A DNA stretch of 64,000 nucleotides from Zanthoxylum bungeanum (taxonomy: Eukaryota > Streptophyta > Magnoliopsida > Sapindales > Rutaceae), in assembly GCA_019454045.1 (NCBI GenBank), contig SKCR01006547.1, positions 1 to 64,000 of the forward strand. The letters are read 5' to 3'. A program made the translations under genes and the position numbers. The notes beneath the pieces were generated by a model. It searched no databases. It worked only from the letters and a program-made list of their open reading frames with translations, and had not been told where the DNA came from. Every line of letters begins with the position of its first letter. Positions within the stretch are counted from its first letter, which is position 1. Shown in pieces: positions 56,440 to 64,000 of this stretch.

Positions 56440-56983
56440 CTATGTGTCAGGGACAAGCTTCCCATCCAATTTCTTTAAATTGGCAAACAAGGTCTTTTTG
56501 AGTCAGATTCCCAAGACTTAACTGTTGTCTTTCTTTTTGATATTGTGTATGTAATCTGCGAAAGCCTATGTGAACATATCCACTGGGATGCGTCTCAAGA
56601 GTCGAAGATATATCATCTAAAGACTCCTTACTCAAGCCATTCCTAATGAATTTAATTTATCTTCGCGATTAACAGACACCATTCCTAAAGAACGACAACG
56701 AGTATTGCAATTCCAACGTGCACATTTGTAACAAACACCCATTTGCTTAGCTCTTCGTTTCTTGCATAGGTGCTTCTTCCAAAACCAGACAGATGTGAAA
56801 TAAAAGAATCAGAGGATTCACCTGCCCAATCGGACTCGTGCTTCAATTACCCAACGAATGTCATTGGGACACCATGTATTGTCAGTAGTCTCATCCGTTC
56901 CAAGCGAGCTTTGTAGACTTCATCAGAGATTTTTGAGGGAGAGAAGGAAATTGCTTGTGAAGATTTGCGAGAGCTTCTTCCAT
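56440..56983 (-). pseudogene. ORF2 of element B, Cys-cluster protein of unknown function
   Basis: Starts MEEALANLHKQF at 56983 and is collinear with ORF2 in A. It has the complete CYKCARWNCNTRC cluster and lacks the 31-bp duplication of A. Single-base changes shift the frame in several places (for example near 56920, 56825 and 56765), and the last ~60 codons are open (SLDDISSTLETHPSGYVHIG onwards). I do not recognise a family. Confidence 0.65.
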
Positions 56984-57117
56984 CTTGAAATGACTTAATC
57001 TGCAAAAACTAAACACACAAAATTAAATCACACCAAATCACAATATATACAAAAATGCAGGTTGCCTCCCTGCGAGCGCTAAGTTTAATTGTCGTCAGCT
57101 AGACGTGACTTTTTCGA

Positions 57118-57997
57118 ACGTTTATGCTGGATCTGAAAGTGTGACACTTTCTTTTGTCGCTCAAATGATTCTCCCCAGTAGTGCTTAACACGCTGACTGT
57201 TAACTTTGAATGTGGTTGGTATTAGGATCCAGTAGTAACTCAACAGCTCCATATGGTAAAATCTGAGTGATCACAAATGGTCGGACCATCTAGATTTTAA
57301 CTTCCAGGGAAAAGTTTTAACCTCGAGTTGTACCAAACACCTGCTGCCTTGGTTCCAACTGTCTGTGCACTATTTTTCGGTCATGCCATTTTTTTGGTCT
57401 TTTCTTTGTATAATTTGGCATTCTCATAAGCCTGTAGGCGAAATTCCTCCAATTCATTGAGTGGTGGTGAAGTCTTTTCTCTCCTGCAGCTTGTGAATCA
57501 AGATTCAGTTTCTTCAGTGCCCAGTACGCCTTGTGTTCAAGTTCAATTGGCAGATGGCATGCTTTCCCAAACACCAATCGATATGGGGACATACCAATGG
57601 GTGTCTTGTAAGCTGTTCTGTAGGCCCATAATGCATCATCCAGTTTTGTAGACCAGTCCCTCCTTGTTGATCCAACGGTTCTTTCTAGGATTCTTTTGAT
57701 CTCCCTGTTTGAAACTTCAACCTGCCCATTTGACTGTGGATGGTAAGCTGTAGCAATCTTGTGAGTAACTCCATATTTGGATAGGAGTGCATCGAAGTAT
57801 TTGTTGCAGAAATGAGAGCCACCATCACTGATAATTGCCCGAGGTGTTCCAAACCGAGTGAAAATGTTCTTTTTCAGGAATTTGATCACCACTTTGGAAT
57901 CATTGGATGGCAGTGCAATTGCTTCAACCCATTTGGAGACGTAGTCTACAGCAACCAGAATGTACATGTTTCCAAATGATGGAACAAATGGTCCCAT
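57118..57997 (-). pseudogene. Integrase core and C-terminus of element B
   Basis: The integrase inserts the cDNA into the chromosome. The rve core is clear: [20 protein letters not shown] (first catalytic Asp), IISDGGSHF (second Asp) and [10 protein letters not shown] (Glu), with 35 residues between the last two (DD35E). It continues through [20 protein letters not shown] to the C-terminal module at about 57118-57320, which is frame-broken. The ATG at 57997 is internal. Confidence 0.9.
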
Positions 57998-58009
57998 GAA
58001 ATCAATACC

Positions 58010-58363
58010 TCACACATCGAATATCTCCACTTCCAGAATGTTTTGCAATGGTCCTTCGTTTCTTCTCGAAATATTCCCTGTTCTCTGACACCTGTCACAT
58101 TGAAAAGCAAAAAGATAAGCATCTTTAAAAAGTGTGGGCCAGAATAAACTTGATTGAAGGACTTTGGCTGCAGTTTTGTTTCCACTGAAATGTCCGCCGT
58201 ATGGTGATGAATGACAGTGTTGCAAAACACTGTTGACTTCCTCCTGTGGAACACACCGTCTCAGTAATTGATCAGCACATCGTTTAAACAGGTACGGTTC
58301 ATCCCAGACATAGTGCTTGACTTCTTTGAAAAACTTCTTCCGTTGTTGAGTTGTCCATTCCAA
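58010..58363 (-). pseudogene. Integrase zinc-binding domain of element B
   Basis: The H2C2 zinc-binding domain: HCHSSPYGGHFSGNKTAAKV, then LFWPTLFKDAYLFAFQCDRC. It is separated from the core by a stop (TGA around 58007-58009). Upstream, EWTTQQRKKFFKEVKHYVWD matches the end of the connection domain. Confidence 0.88.
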
Positions 58364-58906
58364 CGGCCATTTTCCTGATACAATATAATTAACATAGTCA
58401 GCATACCAAGGGACTTCCTGTTGTTTTATGGAAATAATTGTTCATCTGGAAAAGTTTCTTTGATTATTAGTTCTTTTCAGCTGTGTTTTTCCATTCTCGA
58501 GCCTCGATAAGTGATCTGCCACCTGGTTTTCTGTTCCTTTCTGTCCTCGGATCTCTACGTCGAATTCTTGTAAAAGAAGTATCCAACGGATCATCTAGGT
58601 TTGGCATCTTTCTTTGTGATCAGATATTTGATTGCTGAATGATCTGTATATACCACCACTTTTTGGGACCCAGCAGATAGGAGCAGAATTTGTCAAAAGC
58701 ATACACAACTGCTAGCAACTCCTTTCAGTGGTTGTGTAGTGAGTTGAGCTTCATTTAGAGTTCTGCTGGAGTAGAAATGGTGTGGAAAATCTTTGCTTTG
58801 CGTTGTCCCAAAACTGCACCTACAGCAAAATCACTAGCATCACACATTACCTCAAATGGAGGGTCCAATCTGGTGCTACAATGAGGGGGCAGAAATCAGC
58901 TTCTGT
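58364..58906 (-). pseudogene. RNase H region of element B, decayed
   Basis: Stops and shifts in all frames, but fragments typical of Athila RNase H are legible. They include CDASDFAVGAVLGQ near 58820, IFHTIYYSSRTLNEAQLTT near 58760, YTDHSAIKYL-like sequence near 58630 and [23 protein letters not shown] sequence near 58520. Confidence 0.7.
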
Positions 58907-59828
58907 TTAAGATCTCAAAAGCTTCCTGGCATTCTTTGGTGAAGTTGAAAGGCACATCTTTTTCCAGAAGATTGCAAAGAGGTTTGGCAATCTTGGAAAA
59001 GTCTTTGATAAATCTCCTGTAAAAACTGCATGTCCAAGAAAACTCCGAATCCCTTTTACAGATGTTGGTGGAGGGTAGTTTCTCAATTGTCTCGATTTTG
59101 CTTTGTCTACCTCGATTCCCTTTTGTGAAATCCGGTGTCCAAGAACAATACCTTCTGTACTATGAAATGGCATTTCTCCCAATTGAGTACCAGTTTGTAT
59201 CTTCGCACCTTGTAATACCTGTTCCAAATTTAACATACAATGATAAAAAGAATCTCCAAATACAGAAAAATCATCCATAAAAACCTCCATACTCTGCTCC
59301 AGCATGTCTGAGAAAATGGCCATCATGCAACGTTGAAAAGTGGCAGGGGCATTACATAATCCAAATGGCATCCTACGGAAAGCAAAAGTACCATAGGGAC
59401 ATGTAAAAGTAGTTTTCTCCTGGTCTTCTGGTGCGATGGCAATCTGATTGTAACCTGAATATCCATCAAGAAAACAATAAAACTCATGTCCTGCTAGTCT
59501 GTCTAACATCTGGTCAATAAATGGCAGCGGAAAATGGTCCTTTCTCGTGGCTTGTTCAGCTTCCTGAATCCATACATACTCTCCATCCAGTCAGTCACCG
59601 TTCTTGTTGGAATCAGCTCGTTCTTTTCATTTGTGACACAGTAATTCCTCCTTTCTTTGGTACACACTGCATAGGACTTACCCAAGTGCTGTCTGAGATG
59701 GGGTAAATGATACCAGCATCCAACCATTTGATGATTTCTTTCTTCACGACTTCCTTCATGATAGGATTAAGTCTCCGTTGATGCTCCACTGTTGGTTTGT
59801 ATTCATCATTCATTAGAATCTTGTGCAT
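58907..59828 (-). pseudogene. Reverse transcriptase of element B
   Basis: RT copies the element RNA into DNA. The 5' portion (59503-59828) has VVKKEIIKWLDAGIIYPISD and WVSPMQCVPKKGG. The palm (58907-59509) has FLDGYSGYNQIAIAP with the first catalytic Asp, RMPFGLCNAPATFQRCM and the FMDD catalytic motif at residues 77-80 of that segment, then VLGHRISQKGIEVDKAK. A frameshift in the fingers (around 59600-59640) and another after the palm divide it, so as read it is inactive. The key catalytic residues are all present. Confidence 0.88.
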
Positions 59829-60180
59829 GCAAAATGATGGGACTAATGCCTCGAATGTCTGCTATAGTGCCAGCCAATGGCTCTCTTTGTGTTTTCTTGG
59901 AACACCTTAGTAGCTTTTCTTCCTGTTCCAATGTTAGTGAAGAAGAAATAATAACAGGTAATTCAGAAGAGTTTCCAAGAAATGCATACCTGAGATGGCT
60001 CGGAAGTAACTTTAGTTCCAGCTGCGGTGGTTCTTCAATCGAAGGCTTGATTCGATCTTTCTTTGGCAATTCCAAGCTTTCAACTGGTGGTGTTACTTTG
60101 AATCGGAATGGTTTGTCAAGGAAGTTGATACATTCCAAGATTTCAGCATCTAGTTCGTTGTTGTCATGTTGGTGATGCAA
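59806..60180 (-). pseudogene. Protease-RT connector of element B
   Basis: Open segment with PPQLELKLLPSHLRYAFLGN and VIISSSLTLEQEEKLL, the conserved spacer that precedes RT in Athila/Tat pol. This region is absent from element A because of its deletion. Confidence 0.8.
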
Positions 60181-60809
60181 GCTTCAAGTGTATCTGTGGG
60201 ATTGACTCAGTATTCTGAACAATTTTATCAACAACATCAATTCTGAAGCATTCTTCTTCTTCCTTTTCATCACTTGGAAATTTCATGGCTTGGAAAACAT
60301 TAAAGGTCACTTCTTGGTCCTGCACTTTCATTGTTAGTTCTCCTTTTTGTACATCAATCACAGTTTTACCTGTAGCCAAAAATGGTCTCCCAAGAATGAT
60401 AGGTACTTCTTTGCTTCTTCCATGTCAAGGATGATGAAGTCTGCTGGAAGGAGAGTTTGTCAACTTTTACCAGCACATTTCCACGACTCCTCTCGGAAAT
60501 GCGGTTGTGTCGATCAGCAAGTTGCAAAGATACTGAGGTAGGCATTGCTTCTCCAATTTGCAGTTCCTGTAATAGAAAAAGGCATTAAATAACACTGGCA
60601 CCTAAATCACATAAAGCCTTACCAATGTAATGTTCTCCAATGGTGCAAGGAACTGTGAAACTGCCAGGATCTTTCAACTTCGGGGGAAGTTTCCTCTGAA
60701 TGATGGCGCTGCATTCTTCTGTCAAAGCTACTGTCTCGTAGTCTCCCAATCTCCGTTTTCGTGAAAGAATGTCTTTCATGAATTTGACATAACTGGGCAT
60801 TTGTTCCAA
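60164..60809 (-). pseudogene. Aspartic protease of element B, frameshifted
   Basis: The N-terminal part (60585-60809) runs to CDLGASV and then shifts frame. The C-terminal part (60164-60379) has TVIDVQKGELTMKVQDQEVT as in A. The active-site DLGAS is present. About 200 bases between (60380-60584) are in broken frames. Confidence 0.85.
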
Positions 60810-61214
60810 GGCTTCTGCAAATGGTTGTTGATGTGTAGCTTTTTGAAAATCTCCAAGAAACGAGCAAACTGCTTGTCCATTTTGCTTTTCTGAAGACGTT
60901 GAGGTTGAGGAAAAGGTGGAGGAGGAGTGATCTGTTCTGGTACTTTTTCCTTTGCTTCTTTTTCCTTTGCTTCTTTTTCCTCAATCTGTTTTCTCGATTT
61001 CTTTTGGAATTCTTCTTGAGATATCTGGACTCCAACATCTTTGTTGATCTCAGTACCACTCTTTAAGGTAATGGCTTGACATGCTCCTTCCCTCGGTTCT
61101 TTGGATTTGGTTATGTGTTGCTGGGAAGATTGCCTGGTGGTCTGTAACTCTGAGCATTGGCCAGTTGTCCGATTTGATTCTCCAGTGCTTTGATGGAAGC
61201 TGATTGGCTCTGAA
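60810..61214 (-). pseudogene. Gag-protease linker of element B
   Basis: Lys/Glu-rich and Pro-rich linker as in A 4302-4826, in shifted frames. A short EAKEKE-type tandem duplication lies near 60950-60975. Confidence 0.65.
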
Positions 61215-62381
61215 TCATAGCTTATATCTTTTTAATTGAGCTAGCATCTCTGCCAATACTGGTTCATTTGTCTGCTCCTGGCCTTTATTCTGTTGCTGGA
61301 ATCCAGGTGGTGGATAGTTCTTTTGCCCTGAATTGTTACTCCATGAAAAATTAGGATGATTCCTCCACCTGGGTTGTAGGTGTTGGAATATGATTGTTCC
61401 CCTGTCTGTTGAAATTGTTGACATAATTCACCGTCTCTTCAAGTTGGTTTGGTTCTGGTGCTCCTCCATATGGTAAACTTTGTGGATCCAGTGGTGCTTT
61501 GAGTGTTGAGAGTCTCCATAAATTTACATATCTGGTCCAGCTTGGTGTTTGACTGCTGTATTAGCTCCAACTTCATATATTCCTGCAATTCTTTGAATCA
61601 GACTTCTTTCTGTTGGCCACAAGGAGTTGTTGTTGGCCATTTCTTCAATTAGGTCCCAGACTTGATCTTCTCCTTTTGCCATTAAAGCTCCTCCAGCAGC
61701 AGCATCGATTGTGGTTCTCATCAGTCCAGAAAGTCCATTATAGAAAGTTTGGACTTGAAGCCATTTTGGAATCTCATGGTGAGGACATTTCCGGAGTAAA
61801 TCTTTGTATCTCTCCCAGGCTTCGTACATGGATTCTGAATCTTGCTGCACAAATGATGTGATGTCATTTCTCAACCTTGCAGTTCTGGCTGGTGGAAAGT
61901 ATTTTGCAAGGAATTTTGTAGCAAGAGTGTTCCAGGTTGTGATTGATCCTGCTGGTAGTGAATGTAGCCATGCTTTTGCTCTGTCTTTCAAGGAATATGG
62001 GAAAACTCTCAACCTCATAGCTTCTTCAGCTCCTCGATTGTAATTGAACGTGCCGCAGACTTCCAGGAAGTTGCTGATGTGGGCATTAGGATCTTCAGTT
62101 GCATTTCCCCCAAACTGAACTGTTTGCTGAATCATCTGAATGCAAGTTTTGATATCACCTGCATTTGCTGGTAAAGGAGGAAGTACAATACACGAAATGA
62201 GGCCATCTACCACCGGCATGGTTCTGTCTCGAATGGGAATTGGTGGTGCAACCTCCAAAGGTTCAGGTTCCATGTTGACTAAAGCTTCTTGGCCTTCTCG
62301 CCTTTCCCTTCTCAACTGTCTGATAGTTCTTTCAATTTCTGGGTCAAGCGGTCGGATTTCAAAACTTCTGGTTCGTCTCAT
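61215..62381 (-). CDS. gag: gag of element B
   Basis: Start ATG 62381 (MRRTRSFEIRPLDPEIERTI). It is open for 285 codons to 61524, lacking the early stop of A. It contains the capsid-type segment (FLEVCGTFNYNRGAEEAMRL, then KFLAKYFPPARTARLRNDIT) and IDAAAGGALMAKGEDQVWDL. A shift near 61530 moves the tail (RWRNHPNFSWSNNSGQ, 61215-61424) to another frame. This is the best-preserved Gag in the window. It forms the particle shell in this family. Confidence 0.9.
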
Positions 62382-62490
62382 GAAGTGTCTGAGAACCTAA
62401 AACACAATAAAACAAAAATAATAAGTAAAAAGAAAAATTAGATACAAGTAACAAATCTAACCTGTAAACTAATAGTAAAACATAACTAAG

Positions 62491-62508
62491 TCCCCGGCAA
62501 CGGCGCCA
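62491..62508 (-). other. Primer-binding site of element B
   Basis: TGGCGCCGTTGCCGGGGA on the minus strand, six bases inside the LTR boundary at 62515. Confidence 0.92.
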
Positions 62509-62514
62509 AAAACT

Positions 62515-64000
62515 TGACCGGCGTAAACACACACGTATAACGCAAGCGTACGTATCGTTCAAGTAGTATAAAAAGTATCGATCCCACGAGGACTTAAAAT
62601 CTTATCTATTAATTTTTTATAAGGTCAAATGATTACTAGTATCTAACAGGTTGTTTGATTGATTTGAAAAGGTGACGATTCTAAATTTAAAAATAGACAA
62701 GTAAATGAAATTGTTTTAAGGTTGATTTTAAGAAAATTCAATATTAAAGACTATCTAGGGTTGTGATTTATTCCAATATATTTAAAGATGAAGTGGTTAT
62801 CTTATAATTGGGTAAAATATTGATTTATTAACCTGGAACACTAAATTATGTAAAAGCCTTTTCCGATGGTCAATTACAAATATCCAATTTAACCTAATTG
62901 AACCATATGTCTATGTCAACCAAATTATCTGGATTTATTAAGATTAAGTTCCAATTATGGCTACCCCCGCCCGACATGTATATTCCTATCCTGTAAGGAA
63001 ATCTATTAAAGGGTTATCTATCCTCAAAGAAGATCGTGGGTTATTGAGTCTGAGGATTTAAACTTAAAATCCCTATGTCTAGTTCATTTTAAGTTTACCT
63101 TATCAATTTTATTAGTGGCCAGTTAATAAAAAGCATTAAGATTAAGACTCCATAAATAAATCTTTATATTACCCAAATTATAATTTAACCCTTATAAACC
63201 GGTGATATTGGATTTCATCACAACCCTAGATTACTAACTTAGTTATGACACATAGCTAGGGCTAGTAAAAACTTAAAAGACATAAAATGAAAATGCTGAA
63301 AAGTAATTGCGGTGAATTAAAATGCTAAAAAGTAAATTACAAATGAAATAAAAATGCTAAGGCAAAAGGAATTACTTTTACTATTACTAATTTAGATATC
63401 TCCCATAAAATAATATATAAACTGTGATAATATTTTACCAACCGACCAATCTGGCGGTATTCTGATTAAGTCAAATTAAGTCCAACCAGCCATATATGTG
63501 GTAATATTTGTCCATAATCCAGCCATAAAGGCGGTACCAAAATAAATTTACCAACCGACCAATATAGCGGTATTCCTTTATTAATCAGGTTCAAACCAAC
63601 AGAAAATAAATTTACCAACCGACCAATATAGCGGTATTCCTTGATTAGTCAGGTTTAAACCAGATTAAAATTAAATTACCAACCGACCAATATAGCGGTA
63701 TTCCTTTATTAATCAGAATTTTAAATAGTAAATATATTATTTTTAAGGGAGATTAATCTAAATAGCAATAGTAAAATAATTACCTTTCACCCTAGCATAG
63801 GGAAGTTACCTCCGCATAGTGAATAGTAAAAACTGTAAAATAAAGAAAGTAAATTATTATTATTACAGAACGTAATTAAAATTTACAAAACTAAATTAAA
63901 AGAAATTTAGAGAGAGAAAAACTCCCTAATTACATAGGATTTGGGAGAGGAAATGGTGTACTAAAAATTGAAAAATTCGCGCTCTATTTATAGTAAAATT
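62515..64000 (-). repeat. Element B 5' LTR, cut by window end
   Basis: Near-identical to 42385-43868. The visible part covers U5 and R with the ~65-bp dyad units (63440-63710) and ends just at the TATA box (about 63984-63992). Its U3 array should lie just beyond the window. Confidence 0.93.

Larger units (their letters stand above)
42385..64000 (-). mobile_element. Element B: near-complete Athila-like retrotransposon with LOG, interrupted by C
   Basis: Minus-strand element whose 3' LTR is 42385-44662 and whose 5' LTR starts at 62515 and runs off the window. Without the ~9.5-kb insertion C it has gag, protease, RT, integrase, ORF2, a LOG copy and the conserved 3' region. LTRs differ by only a handful of substitutions over ~1.48 kb (my by-eye count), so insertion was recent. 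The left flank is ACCAA; the right target duplication is outside the window. It is the likely source of enzymes for A and C if its frameshifts are not real. Confidence 0.9.

Overview
The window is a stretch of repeat-rich plant (very probably dicot) nuclear DNA. AT-rich DNA, Athila-type Ty3/gypsy elements whose primer-binding site has the form TGGCGCCGTTGCCGGGGA, hAT transposons and gene fragments with plant-style introns all point that way. I see no confidently intact single-copy host gene, no rRNA, no tRNA and no CRISPR array. Almost everything is transposon inside transposon, with decayed host gene pieces between.

Layout. 1-1030 and 10951-11441 are two halves of an old LTR, with a ribosomal protein L9 (RPL9) fragment beside it. 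They are split by element A (1031-10950, + strand), an Athila-like retrotransposon that has lost RT, RNase H and most of the integrase. 11442-16352 holds parts of two long LTR elements. 16640-17600 is a broken beta-amylase gene. 17616-21306 is a giant inverted repeat made of alternating copies of one unit. 23106-23600 is a second RPL9 pseudogene that still has promoter motifs. 23945-32591 is a decayed hAT element cut by three later insertions: a younger hAT of the same family (24854-27993), a solo LTR (28668-31166) and a small hAT MITE (31792-32096), each with a clean target-site duplication. 32592-37319 holds a truncated LTR, single copies of the inverted-repeat unit and unrecognised exons. 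37320-42384 is a long LTR-like block with an 18-bp minisatellite. From 42385 to beyond the window end is element B (- strand), a nearly complete Athila-like element with gag, protease, RT and integrase, interrupted by element C (44964-54484, target duplication CAAGT).

The most striking content lies in the env position of A and B, between pol and the 3' LTR. Both carry an unrecognised Cys-containing ORF followed by an intron-free copy of a LOG cytokinin-activating enzyme (phosphoribohydrolase) gene. The copy in A is open over 217 codons, keeps the catalytic Arg and PGGxGTxxE motif, and ends in a basic tract plus an LDLNL (EAR-like) tail. The two copies appear to differ mostly at silent sites. 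In C the same slot holds a plant-transposon-type protein instead. All three elements share a duplicated 3' unit and a multi-hairpin element just before the polypurine tract.

The visible U3 promoters of B and C also contain dense arrays of ACGT-core (ABRE/G-box/TGACG) and W-box motifs upstream of the TATA box. The working hypothesis is a family of stress-inducible Athila elements that mobilise a cytokinin-activating gene. Many single-base indels separate near-identical copies, so some apparent frameshifts may be residual assembly errors.
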